DNA from: Cyanobacteriota bacterium | Lineage (GTDB): Bacteria; Cyanobacteriota; Cyanobacteriia; PCC-6307; Cyanobiaceae | NCBI GenBank assembly: GCA_947463165.1 | Contig: CANHSW010000081.1 | Coordinates: 1-8,360 of the forward strand | DNA: 8,360 nt | Direction: 5' to 3' | Shown: positions 1 to 6,974 of the stretch, piece by piece | Numbering within the stretch: the stretch's first letter is position 1 | How the letters are laid out: every line of letters starts with the position of its first letter | Notes under the pieces: model-generated | The model's input: only the letters and a program-made list of their open reading frames with translations | What the model was told of the DNA's origin: nothing | The model's database searches: none | Position numbers and translations under genes: made by a program

Positions 1-38
1 AAGCTTTTTTGGGGCCCCTCATTTTATTGGCCCAGCTT
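1..38. terminator. Possible bulged stem-loop after fmt
   Basis: An outer stem AAGCT/AGCTT (1-5 and 34-38) and inner stem GGGCC/GGCCC (12-16 and 29-33) enclose a 12-nt loop, with a 6-nt bulge on one side. On the minus strand the bulge is A-rich and the window ends at the stem, so a following T-tract cannot be judged. The position after fmt suits a terminator; the evidence is weak. Confidence 0.25.
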
Positions 39-51
39 TATTAGCCCAGCT
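24..51 (-). repeat. 14-bp tandem duplication at the fmt stop
   Basis: On the minus strand, AGCTGGGCTAATAA (51-38) is followed directly by AGCTGGGCCAATAA (37-24), 13/14 identical. The first copy contains the end of the fmt frame and its TAA TAA double stop. Confidence 0.75.
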
Positions 52-1120
52 GATCGCCGGCTTTAGGGTCCAGTTGTTGCAGCAGGATCGAGCCGCTGGC
101 TACCTGTTTTCCCTCTAACTGGGCCGAGCGGATTAGCAGGGGGCATCCACCCGTTGCTACCACCAGCCCCACTCCTTCTGCCACCTCCAGCACTTGGCCG
201 GCACTTTTTTTGCCGGCTTGGTCAGATTCCGCTAGCGGGGCGCCGCCAAGCAAATCTGGCGCTGCCTGGTTGGCGTTTAATGCTGCCCAGCGCTTGGCCA
301 GCTCTGCGGCTTCCGGGCTGAGTTCTGAACCCAACCGCGTCACCAGCGGTTCGCTATCCAGCAGTTTCAGCCGCTTGCCCCGCCAGAAGCTATGGGCACC
401 CGGGTAGAGGCCCATCACTTGACGGTGGATGGTTAGTGCCGAGGCACTCCAATCGATTTGATAGTCGTCTTTGTTGATCATGCGGGCGTAGGTGATCCCC
501 TGCTCGCCCTGGGCCCTTACCCCCAGGCGCGCCAGCCGTTCGGCCTCGGGCCCTGGTCCGGCCGCTTCGATCAGCGGCATGGCCTGCACCAGCAAGCTGC
601 CGGTGAGGCTGGCCAGGCGCTCGGCCAGCTGTTGGGCGTTGTCGCGCAGGCCGATGGGGATGGCCTGCTCCACCAGCACCGGGCCCGTGTCCAGGCCCTC
701 CTCCATAGCCATGATGCCCACACCGCTCTGGCTATCTCCCTCGATCAGGCACCACTGGATCGGTCCGGCGCCCCGCCAGCGGGGCAGCAGCGAACCGTGG
801 CCATTCCAGCAGCCATAGGCCGGCTGAGCGAGCACCGCCGCCGGCAGGATCTGACCGAAAGCCACTACCACATAAACATCTGCCGCCAGCTCCCGCAGTT
901 GGGCCTGGCAGTTCAGATCCCGCCGAATGCGCTCAGGAGTGAACACCGGAATGCCCAGCTCCAGGGCGCGGGTTTTCACCGGGCTGGCCTGCAGTTGCTT
1001 ACCCCTGCCGCGACGCCGATCCGGTTGGCTCACCACCCCCACCAATTGATGGCCGGCGGCCACCAGGGCATTGAGACTGGCCACGGCATAGGCCGGGGTG
1101 CCCCAGAACAGGATGTTCAT
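41..1120 (-). CDS. fmt: Methionyl-tRNA formyltransferase
   Basis: Cytoplasmic enzyme that transfers a formyl group from 10-formyltetrahydrofolate to Met-tRNAi for translation initiation. The 359-aa protein starts MNILFWGTPA, the usual N-terminus of the family. The hydrolase/transferase core carries NGHGSLLPRWRGAGPIQ, with N106 and H108, and MEEGLDTGPVL, with D144; these match the catalytic Asn-His-Asp set of E. coli Fmt in the same numbering. The C-terminal domain begins near TYARMINKDDYQIDW (about 210-224). It is longer than the usual ~315 aa because of an Ala/Glu/Leu-rich insertion at about 258-305. The ATG lies 25 nt after the pmbA stop, with no clear Shine-Dalgarno sequence. It is the last gene of the tldD-pmbA-fmt run and ends in tandem TAA stops. 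Confidence 0.97.
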   Translation of the reverse strand: MNILFWGTPAYAVASLNALVAAGHQLVGVVSQPDRRRGRGKQLQASPVKTRALELGIPVFTPERIRRDLNCQAQLRELAADVYVVVAFGQILPAAVLAQPAYGCWNGHGSLLPRWRGAGPIQWCLIEGDSQSGVGIMAMEEGLDTGPVLVEQAIPIGLRDNAQQLAERLASLTGSLLVQAMPLIEAAGPGPEAERLARLGVRAQGEQGITYARMINKDDYQIDWSASALTIHRQVMGLYPGAHSFWRGKRLKLLDSEPLVTRLGSELSPEAAELAKRWAALNANQAAPDLLGGAPLAESDQAGKKSAGQVLEVAEGVGLVVATGGCPLLIRSAQLEGKQVASGSILLQQLDPKAGDQLG

Positions 1121-1147
1121 GGTTTGCTCAATCTGGTTTGTTCAATC
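1120..1147 (-). repeat. 14-bp tandem duplication across the pmbA-fmt junction
   Basis: On the minus strand, GATTGAACAAACCA (1147-1134) is followed directly by GATTGAGCAAACCA (1133-1120), 13/14 identical. The first copy starts within the pmbA TGA and the second ends on the A of the fmt ATG. It makes up the whole 25-nt spacer. Confidence 0.75.
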
Positions 1148-2672
1148 AGGCCTCCCCGGTGATCGAGAGACCCTCCACCCACACGTGGGGACAGAGGCCA
1201 TCGGGGCTCACCTTGGCCTCCCCTTCGAAACCAACGATGCCATTCAGCAGGCTGCGGATGTCGCCGGCCACGGTGGCCGCCTCGATTGAGCGCCGCTCGC
1301 CATCCTTCACCAACCAGCCATCGAAAGGCAGCGAAAAGCTCCCCTGGCTGGCTTTTACGCCGGCATGCAGTGCTGATAGGGAATCGATCCACACGATCGG
1401 GCCGTTGCCACTGGCATAGCGATTCAGCCCCTGCTGGCCGCCACCGCTGCCCGGTGTGGGGCCGATCTCCAACCAGTTGGGCCCCACGGAAACCTTGGCG
1501 CCGAGTCCGGCATGGCCGCTGGGGGCCACACCAAAGGCCCGGGCGGTGGCTTCTGAGTGGAGAAAGTTGCTCAGCACACCTGCCTCCACCAGGCTGAGCC
1601 GCTGGATCGGGGTTCCCTCGCCATCGAAGCTCCTGGCGCCGATATTGCCCGGATGCAGCCCATTGTCTTGCAGGTTGAAAAAGGGCACTGCCAGCGATTG
1701 GCCAAGGCTTTCGCGGTTGCTCAGGCTGACGCCATCGAGCACGGCACGGGCATTGAACATGCTGCTGAAGGCTGAAATCAAATCGAGAAACGCCTCCGGA
1801 CTGAACACACAGGTGTAGCGACCCGTGCTGATTGGCGCGTAGTCGAGATGGCTGATGGTGAGCTCGGCCGCCTCATCAATGCAGCCGGCCAGGTCGAGCG
1901 CCGCGGCGCCATAGGCCAACCGCATAGCGCCGGCGCTGCGGGGCTTGCGACCCTCCTGTTCCGCCCTGGCATATAAGTAAATGCTCGCAGTGCTCTGCAG
2001 CTGTTGACGGCAGGCCCCTTCGCTGTTCAGGTAGATGTGCTCACTGATCCGCTCGGCCAGGCCGTTGTAGGGCACGGTGCCAATGGCCGGGTGGCGCCCC
2101 AACAGCTGGGCCTCCGCATCCCGCAGGGTTGCCAACAATTTGAGGATGCCGAGCGGTTCCTGCAGCGGCTGCTCCAGGGGCTGCAAGGCAGCGGTGGCCA
2201 GGGGAGAAAATTGAGGGGTGTCTGCGGCATTGCCGAAACTGGCCGCCTCCTGGGCACCGCCCAGGGCGCGCTCCAGGCCGCTCTCGGATAAATCTGATGT
2301 GCTGGTGATGCCCACCAAACCATCTGCATTCCACACCCGCAGGGTGATCGAGCTGCGTTGGGCTCCCTTCATCTGCTTGGCCTCCCCCCTATCCACCTGC
2401 ACCGAGGTGTCGCTGCTGCAGGCGGCCCCCAGATCCCACTGGCGAATGCCAGCGGCGGCGGCAAGCCGCTCCAGGGTTGCCCGCAGGGCCGGCGCGTCAA
2501 GACCAGAGGCCCCGGGGCCGCTCTGGGAGATTTGGCTGGTGACAGCTGAAATATCCGCTGACCTGGCAGCGTTGATTGTCATGGCAGGGTTGGCTGGGGA
2601 AGAGAGGGTGGCTGGGCTGATTTCGCTGTTGATAGCGGCTGTGCTCCCCGCTTTTGTGTAGCTGGACGCCAT
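1146..2672 (-). CDS. pmbA: TldE/PmbA-family metallopeptidase subunit
   Basis: Probable partner of TldD. In E. coli, TldD and TldE (PmbA) form a heterodimeric peptidase that degrades unfolded peptides, matures microcin B17 and acts on CcdA. PmbA lacks the HExxxH metal site, and none is visible here. Family features include VFSPEAFLDLISAFSSMF, then SLGQSLAVPFFNLQDNGLHPG, a FDGEGTPIQRLSL segment and a Gly-rich GHAGLGAKVSVGPNW stretch. I chose the ATG at 2672 because it lies 2 nt after the tldD stop and about 9 nt after a GGGAGG ribosome binding site. A TTG at 2678 would overlap the tldD stop and sit too close to that site. The protein is 508 aa against about 450 in E. coli. The excess is mainly an Ser/Ala-rich N-terminal leader of roughly 50 residues; an internal Met at residue 31 is an alternative start. 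Confidence 0.93.
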   Translation of the reverse strand: MASSYTKAGSTAAINSEISPATLSSPANPAMTINAARSADISAVTSQISQSGPGASGLDAPALRATLERLAAAAGIRQWDLGAACSSDTSVQVDRGEAKQMKGAQRSSITLRVWNADGLVGITSTSDLSESGLERALGGAQEAASFGNAADTPQFSPLATAALQPLEQPLQEPLGILKLLATLRDAEAQLLGRHPAIGTVPYNGLAERISEHIYLNSEGACRQQLQSTASIYLYARAEQEGRKPRSAGAMRLAYGAAALDLAGCIDEAAELTISHLDYAPISTGRYTCVFSPEAFLDLISAFSSMFNARAVLDGVSLSNRESLGQSLAVPFFNLQDNGLHPGNIGARSFDGEGTPIQRLSLVEAGVLSNFLHSEATARAFGVAPSGHAGLGAKVSVGPNWLEIGPTPGSGGGQQGLNRYASGNGPIVWIDSLSALHAGVKASQGSFSLPFDGWLVKDGERRSIEAATVAGDIRSLLNGIVGFEGEAKVSPDGLCPHVWVEGLSITGEA

Positions 2673-2674
2673 GG

Positions 2675-4195
2675 TCAACGGCCTCCCACGGTGATCGAAT
2701 CCACCCTGATGTGGGGTTGACCCACCGTTACAAAAATGCTGCCGCTCACCGAACCACAGAAGCCCGCCGCCAGTTCCAAATCATTGGCACACATCGAAAT
2801 GCGGGGCATTACCTCCTTGGCTGCGCCGATCAAGGTGGCCCCCTTCACCGGTTTGGTGAGCTGGCCGTCTTCAATTAGATAGCCCTCTTCCACGGCGAAG
2901 TTGAACTGACCGGTGGGGCCGACGCTGCCGCCACCCATCGCCTTGCAATAGAGACCCCGATCCACCGAGGCAATCAGCTGCTCAGGGCTATGGGGGCCTG
3001 CGGCGATATAGGTGTTGCGCATGCGGCTGGCCGCGGCGAAGGTGTGACCCTGGCGGCGACCGCTACCCGTGCGGGGATGACCGGTGCGCAGTTCGCCGGC
3101 TCGATCACTGAGGAACCGCTTCAAAATGCCGTTTTCGATTAATACAGTGCGCTGGGATTCCAGGCCTTCGTCATCCATGCACAGCGAGCCGAAGGCGCCA
3201 TCGGTGTGGCCTTCATCGATGGCGGTTACGGCCTCGTGGGCAATCAACTCGCCCACCTGCTCGGCAAAGGGGGTGGTGCCCCGCTCCACCTGGGTGGTCT
3301 CCAGCAGGTGGCCGCAGGCCTCGTGGAAGATCACACCGCCAAAGCGATTGGCCAGCACCGCCGGCATCTGGCCGGCTTCCACGTAGTCGGCATAGAGCAT
3401 GGTGCCAGCGCTTTCGCACACCTCCTGGGCCGAGGCGAGGGCATCCCATTGCCGCAGGTCATCGGGGCGGCCGGAGGTGCCGTAGCGACGGCCCACGGAG
3501 GAGCGGTGGTCGCCATCGGCCGCCAACACGTTTAAACCCACCGATTGATGCAGGCGGATGTCGCGGCCAAAGCTGCCGTCGCTGGCGGCCACCAGCACCT
3601 CCTGCCAATCGCGGGCGTAGCTGCTGCGCCTTGCTTGCAGGTGCTTACCTTGGCGTTGCAGGGCATCGGTGCCCTTGAGTAGCACGGCGGTGGCTTCCGC
3701 CAGGCCAGGGCAGCGGGCCAGCCAGTCGGCCTTGGCGACGCCAAAATCCCGCAGCTGCGGCAAACCCTCAAAGCCGCTGCGGCCGCTGGGGCTGTACTGC
3801 AAACCGAGCATCCCCAAGGCCTGTTCAAGGGCCCTGCGCAGACCGGCCTCGCTGAGGTCGTTGGTGCTCACGAAGCCATCCCGCTCCGCCAGAAACACGC
3901 GGATGCCGGCGCCCATGCCAAAGGAGGGGCTAACGCTGGTAATCAGCTCCTGCTCCGCCAGGACGCCCAGGTGGTCCTTGCGCTCCAGGAACACCTCCAC
4001 CAGATCGGCCCCAGCGGCACGACCGGCCGCCAGCAGGGCTTCCAGCTGGGGCTGCCAGGCCCCATCCAGCTGGAAGCCCTGCTGGCCGCGGCTGGGATAA
4101 TCCGCAACCGATATCGAGGCCGCAGCTGGGGCTGCAATTGGGGCTGCAACTGGCGCTGTGGCTGGGGATGCGACTGGGGCGGCTTCTGGAACCAT
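2675..4195 (-). CDS. tldD: TldD-family zinc metallopeptidase
   Basis: Catalytic half of the TldD/TldE peptidase. The 506-aa protein carries the HExxxH zinc motif as HEACGH at residues 291-296, inside [20 protein letters not shown]. It also has a C-terminal GFCGSVSG segment in which C480 corresponds to the conserved Cys zinc ligand of the family, followed by [16 protein letters not shown]. These residues argue for an active enzyme. The ATG at 4195 is the only plausible start: the frame is open upstream to a TAA but offers no ATG, GTG or TTG there, and no Shine-Dalgarno sequence is evident. Residues 7-26 are an Ala/Pro-rich tract made of 12-nt repeats, absent from typical TldD. It is followed 2 nt later by pmbA. 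Its upstream region has been altered by a decayed mobile element and a pair of direct repeats, so its promoter probably lies within those sequences. Confidence 0.95.
   Translation of the reverse strand: MVPEAAPVASPATAPVAAPIAAPAAASISVADYPSRGQQGFQLDGAWQPQLEALLAAGRAAGADLVEVFLERKDHLGVLAEQELITSVSPSFGMGAGIRVFLAERDGFVSTNDLSEAGLRRALEQALGMLGLQYSPSGRSGFEGLPQLRDFGVAKADWLARCPGLAEATAVLLKGTDALQRQGKHLQARRSSYARDWQEVLVAASDGSFGRDIRLHQSVGLNVLAADGDHRSSVGRRYGTSGRPDDLRQWDALASAQEVCESAGTMLYADYVEAGQMPAVLANRFGGVIFHEACGHLLETTQVERGTTPFAEQVGELIAHEAVTAIDEGHTDGAFGSLCMDDEGLESQRTVLIENGILKRFLSDRAGELRTGHPRTGSGRRQGHTFAAASRMRNTYIAAGPHSPEQLIASVDRGLYCKAMGGGSVGPTGQFNFAVEEGYLIEDGQLTKPVKGATLIGAAKEVMPRISMCANDLELAAGFCGSVSGSIFVTVGQPHIRVDSITVGGR
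4118..4177 (-). repeat. Five 12-nt coding repeats (Pro-Val-Ala-Ala type) in tldD
   Basis: Five consecutive 12-nt units encode tetrapeptides [16 protein letters not shown] and PAAA at TldD residues 7-26. The best-preserved units read CCAGTTGCAGCC and CCAATTGCAGCC. The pattern suggests growth by replication slippage into a flexible linker before the first conserved TldD residues. Confidence 0.75.
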
Positions 4196-4216
4196 TGGGG
4201 ATAAGGGCAGGGCTTC

Positions 4217-4251
4217 GGAGATACGTTGGCTGCCTAGATGATTTATAGCAA
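4217..4251 (-). repeat. Direct repeat copy B upstream of tldD
   Basis: A 35-nt unit that on the minus strand starts TTGCTATAAA and ends CGTATCTCC. It matches copy A (4260-4294) at 27 of 35 positions without gaps. Both copies have the same orientation and a 43-bp period. It ends 22 nt before the tldD ATG. The TATAAA resembles a bacterial -10 box, so this copy may overlap the tldD promoter or be a regulator site; that role is inference. Confidence 0.65.
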
Positions 4252-4259
4252 GGATTGGG

Positions 4260-4294
4260 GGAGATACGCTTGCCGTGTAGATTGTTTATAGCAA
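4260..4294 (-). repeat. Direct repeat copy A upstream of tldD
   Basis: Second 35-nt copy, identical to copy B over its first 10 nt (TTGCTATAAA) and last 9 nt (CGTATCTCC) and diverged in the middle. Conserved ends with a variable centre could reflect either a two-part binding site or an old duplication. It lies between the decayed element and tldD. Confidence 0.65.
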
Positions 4295-4329
4295 GGGGGC
4301 CGGGGGTTTCTGTTAGCAAATTCATCTAA

Positions 4330-4353
4330 ATCTAGGGAGACTCGGGAAAGCCG
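4330..4353 (+). repeat. Left terminal inverted repeat
   Basis: Begins ATCTAGGGAGACTC and continues GGGAAAGCCG. It is the inverted counterpart of 5099-5122 (21/24), with mismatches at positions 3, 15 and 21. It marks the tldD-side boundary of the putative element. Confidence 0.65.
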
Positions 4354-4460
4354 AAGCCATGATCAACGCAGTCCTGATACAGCAATGACTCTCGGCTAGC
4401 TGCGTCGCAGGAATGGCGGTTTTCCAGGGATTCCTCAGGGCAGCTAGAAAAATTGTCCAT

Positions 4461-4496
4461 CGAGCGTTTCTTTACGCAAAGAAACCCACTCGCTCG
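4461..4496. repeat. Bulged stem-loop inside the element
   Basis: A perfect 8-bp inner stem, GTTTCTTT/AAAGAAAC (4466-4473 and 4478-4485), closes the 4-nt loop ACGC. An outer 5-bp stem, CGAGC/GCTCG (4461-4465 and 4492-4496), is separated by a 6-nt one-sided bulge. No T-tract follows on either strand, so a simple intrinsic terminator is unlikely. It could be a structured remnant of the element. Confidence 0.5.
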
Positions 4497-4891
4497 CTAA
4501 GGCCTATGTCCGCAGTGGCAGTTCCTAATTCAGCCATGGATGCCTGCTGCTCAAATAACTTATGCTCTGGCCGAAAAAGCTCTCGGGCACAATCGCACCT
4601 ACTTTGGAATCAAGTTAGAGCGCTATCTATACTTGCTGACTGCCCGAAGGGCTGAGAGAACAATGGCCTGAAGGGGGTTGGGATTTGGCTATAGCCTGGA
4701 GATCAGAGATAAAAGCCGAGCGTGGGCACTGCTTGTTGAGGGCCAAGGCACTTAGCGCCTCAATTTTCCTGGCATCGGGATCATGCAGGCTCAGGGTGGG
4801 CAGATTGAGCCATCAGTTGATCGAGAGCCCCCCGATTACACCCCTTGTGATCGAATATCGGTTGCACCGCTTGGTGTGTCCCTTATAATGA

Positions 4892-5086
4892 CGGCACGAT
4901 CGACGCTATCGCATCCCTGAATTACTCAGCTCACTGCGCCAATTCATTACCCCCTCAGCACTAAGCGATCAGGGGTTGATTGAGTTAGTGGCAGTACCGA
5001 CCTTTGCACAAGGTAAGAAACATCTGGAAAACCCGGTCTACGGCAAATTAAGGCCTGATGCCGCCAAGGGTTGCCAGGTGGCATGA
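4892..5086 (+). pseudogene. Coding-like fragment without a start, unknown family
   Basis: A frame open for 64 codons between TGA at 4889-4891 and TGA at 5084-5086, with no ATG near its beginning. The translation has a balanced, protein-like composition: it contains RIPELLSSLRQFITPSALSD, then LIELVAVPTFAQGKKHL, then NPVYGKLRPDAAKG. Just upstream another frame reads PYNDGTIDA, as if a frameshift separates two pieces. It lies inside the putative decayed element and may be the tail of its lost gene. I do not recognise the family, and chance openness at this length cannot be excluded. Confidence 0.25.
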
Positions 5087-5098
5087 TCGCCGAAATGA

Positions 5099-5122
5099 CG
5101 GGTTTCCAGAGTCTCCCTAAAT
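5099..5122 (-). repeat. Right terminal inverted repeat
   Basis: On the minus strand it begins ATTTAGGGAGACTC and continues TGGAAACCCG. Its first base is the last base of the acsF TGA, so the element abuts acsF without altering the conserved QPAVR C-terminus. Confidence 0.65.
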
Positions 5123-6222
5123 CAGCGAACGGCGGGTTGGAATTCGTGGCTGAGGATTGGCTTCATGAAGAACAGCTTGGCCATTTCCTTGCCGTTGGCG
5201 ATCCAATAGGGAATCTTTTTGAGAGTTCGTATCGGAGCGGGGCCACCCTCTTGATCTGCCTTGCTGAGCTTGGCGTTATTTTCAACGAGATTCTCTAGGC
5301 GTTCCCAGAATTTTGGATTTTTTACATCTAGTACAACGGGGAATACCCGAGCCGAAGTTTCGTTGGTTTTGTCGATTACGTATTTATCGTATTCACGGGC
5401 ATCTAGTCCCAGTGCCTCATAAAACTCCTTGCGGGCCACGTCGCGCACGTACATGGTGGCAAATACGGCCAGCAGGAAGAAGCGGCACCAGAGGCGGGCC
5501 ACCGGACCGCGCACCGTGCTGGGTTGGGCCTTCATCAGGGCATCGAAGAAGTCGCCATGGCGATTTTCATCTTGGCACCAATTCTCAAAAAAGTTGAAGA
5601 TCGGATAAATCTTGCTTTCGGGATGCTGCTCTAAATGACGGTAAATCGCAATATAGCGCCAGTAGCCAATTTTTTCGGATAGATAGGTGGCGTAGAAGAT
5701 AAACTTGGGTTTAAAATAGGTATATGCTTTGTTTGCCGTGAGGAAGCCCAGGTCTAATTGCAGGCCGAAGTCGCTCATCGACTTATTCAAGAAACCGGCG
5801 TGGCGGGCCTCATCCCTGGCCATGTGGGCAAAGCATTCGGCCAGCAGCGGATTTTTCAGCTTGATGCGGCGGCTGAGTTCTTTGTAGAGCAGAAAGCCAG
5901 AAAACTCTGAGGTGCAGCTCTGCTCCAGGAATTCGACAAACACCTTGCGGGTGTCGGGATCGAGCTTCTCAGCAGCTCCCTCGAAGACATCCGTGCGCAC
6001 AAAATGATGGCGGTTGTAGTCCTTGCGAAACTCTTCGCAGATGGCCTCCAGCTCCACCTCGTTGGGGCGGAGGTCCATGGCCGCCATGGCCTCGAAGTCG
6101 GTGGTGTAGAAGCGGGGCGTGAGGATCGTGTCCTTCACCGGCGCCTTGATGGCTGGGGCATCAGGGCTGCCGAGGGCCATAGGGGCATCTACGGAAGCGG
6201 TTGCTGTGGCGGGAGGCACCAT
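5122..6222 (-). CDS. acsF: Mg-protoporphyrin IX monomethyl ester oxidative cyclase (aerobic)
   Basis: Membrane-associated diiron enzyme that forms the isocyclic E ring of chlorophyll, converting Mg-protoporphyrin IX monomethyl ester to divinyl protochlorophyllide with O2. Family blocks are [32 protein letters not shown] and the iron-binding helices [23 protein letters not shown] and [11 protein letters not shown], including two ExxH motifs. The C-terminus ...HEFQPAVR is typical, so the gene is intact. Start choice is uncertain. The frame is open to an ATG at 6285 (387 aa), with other ATGs at 6270 and 6222. I prefer 6222 (MVPPATATA, 366 aa), which is closest to the usual ~350-360 aa and lies outside a palindrome covering the 6285 codon. 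No candidate has a clear Shine-Dalgarno sequence. It sits alone, with a gap upstream and a decayed element right at its stop. Confidence 0.96.
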   Translation of the reverse strand: MVPPATATASVDAPMALGSPDAPAIKAPVKDTILTPRFYTTDFEAMAAMDLRPNEVELEAICEEFRKDYNRHHFVRTDVFEGAAEKLDPDTRKVFVEFLEQSCTSEFSGFLLYKELSRRIKLKNPLLAECFAHMARDEARHAGFLNKSMSDFGLQLDLGFLTANKAYTYFKPKFIFYATYLSEKIGYWRYIAIYRHLEQHPESKIYPIFNFFENWCQDENRHGDFFDALMKAQPSTVRGPVARLWCRFFLLAVFATMYVRDVARKEFYEALGLDAREYDKYVIDKTNETSARVFPVVLDVKNPKFWERLENLVENNAKLSKADQEGGPAPIRTLKKIPYWIANGKEMAKLFFMKPILSHEFQPAVR

Positions 6223-6272
6223 CGAGCGGTACGGCTGTGGCTTTGGCCCCATCGTAGGTGTCGCCGCCATTG

Positions 6273-6298
6273 CAACTGCTGACATGCGTCAGCAGTTG
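6273..6298. promoter_or_regulatory. Perfect 11-bp inverted repeat at the acsF 5' end
   Basis: The arms CAACTGCTGAC (6273-6283) and GTCAGCAGTTG (6288-6298) are exact reverse complements around a 4-nt centre. In RNA they would form an 11-bp stem with a tetraloop containing part of the ATG at 6285-6283. As DNA this is a good dimeric operator shape. If acsF starts at 6222, the element lies in its leader or promoter. The regulatory role is inferred; the symmetry is seen directly. Confidence 0.6.
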
Positions 6299-6426
6299 TG
6301 ACGATTGGCCTTTGCTGTTTGGGCCAAGGCTGGTCAAAGCTGGCCATGGGTGGCGTTCACTTTGCGGCTGACCATCGGTGAGAGCAGACGCTGACCAGGG
6401 CAGAGAGCAGGCCAAGCGGGCCCTAG

Positions 6427-6858
6427 CTAGTTGGGTCCCAGCCATTTCTGGCCATTGAGCCGTTGCACCAGGCGAGATACCAGCAGGGCCAGGGTGATTT
6501 TTTTCTCATCGATCAAAAACGACTCCAGCAGGCTCGGTTCGGCCCCGGCCTCCGCCACCGCGATCGTCTTGGCCGAGCTGATGTCCTCGGCGGTGAAGCA
6601 GAGCCAAAATCGACGCTCGCCAGGCAGGCTGCCCTTCACCATCCAGCAGGGGCTGCCTACTACGGGCATGGCGCCCTGGCTAAATTCCAGTTGGGGCTTA
6701 GCTCCGCCGTAGCCCTGGATGTCCTTGGCCAAAGCCGGCAGCAACAGCTCCGGCACGAAGCTGCCAAAGGGCTTGTCCTCGGGCGCGGGCGGCTTGGCTT
6801 TCGGGGCCGGCTTGGCCTCAGCGGTGGGGGGCTGGCTGGCAGTGTCGCTGTCCGGCAC
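6427..6858 (-). CDS. DUF2996 family protein
   Basis: A 143-aa soluble protein of a family I recognise as DUF2996, conserved in cyanobacteria and of unknown function. The first ~28 residues are a Pro/Ala/Lys-rich flexible leader. The conserved part runs from KPFGSFVPELLLPALAKD (29 onward) through CWMVKGSLPGERRFWLCFT to the signature end ESFLIDEKKITLALLV...QRLNGQKWLGPN. The start is GTG at 6858: the frame closes at a TAA about 30 nt upstream and no ATG or other good start lies between, so the GTG is well supported even without a Shine-Dalgarno sequence. It lies between a membrane protein gene and acsF on the same strand. Its position next to acsF suggests a photosynthesis-related role, but that is only association. 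Confidence 0.88.
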   Translation of the reverse strand: MPDSDTASQPPTAEAKPAPKAKPPAPEDKPFGSFVPELLLPALAKDIQGYGGAKPQLEFSQGAMPVVGSPCWMVKGSLPGERRFWLCFTAEDISSAKTIAVAEAGAEPSLLESFLIDEKKITLALLVSRLVQRLNGQKWLGPN

Positions 6859-6974
6859 GGCTGGGGCGGAAAGGATTGTTGAAGTTTAGGGAGCTGGCAG
6901 GGCGATGCAGGTTTCTTGTGCCCCCAGACTGGCCCTCCAGAAGCCCCCGGGCGGCCATTCAGAAGAGCAGTGGT

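Larger units (their letters stand above)
4330..5122. mobile_element. Decayed insertion sequence or MITE-like element
   Basis: About 793 nt between the acsF stop and the tldD upstream region. The ends are imperfect inverted repeats: 4330-4353 against the reverse complement of 5099-5122 match at 21 of 24 positions, with shared core TAGGGAGACTC and then GGAAA. TA occurs at 4333-4334 and 5118-5119, consistent with insertion at a TA dinucleotide, although other target-site readings are possible. GC in sampled lines is about 47-52%, against about 65-68% in the neighbouring tldD. The interior has no long intact ORF. One plus-strand frame (about 4384-4920) is broken by stops at 4498, 4669, 4753 and 4918, and another is open at 4892-5086. 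The right end touches the acsF stop codon. I do not recognise a transposase, so the family is unassigned. Confidence 0.6.

Noticed and set aside
458..1162. Long plus-strand open frame (234 codons) opposite fmt
   Set aside because: It is the antisense shadow of a clearly conserved gene in GC-rich DNA. Its translation is low in complexity (many His, Gln and Arg) and has no family resemblance.
2673..2678. TTG start for pmbA at 2678
   Set aside because: It would overlap the tldD stop and lie only about 3 nt from the GGGAGG site. The ATG at 2672 has proper spacing.
4217..4294. CRISPR-like reading of the two repeats before tldD
   Set aside because: There are only two diverged copies with an 8-nt gap and no cas genes; spacers would need to be about 30 nt or more.
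4413..4655. Plus-strand open frame of 80 codons in the acsF-tldD gap
   Set aside because: It lies in the decayed element, competes with a more protein-like reading in another frame, and has no ribosome binding site or family match.
6161..6445. Minus-strand open frame of 94 codons upstream of acsF
   Set aside because: It overlaps the 5' end of acsF and the 3' end of the DUF2996 gene in another frame and has no recognisable features.
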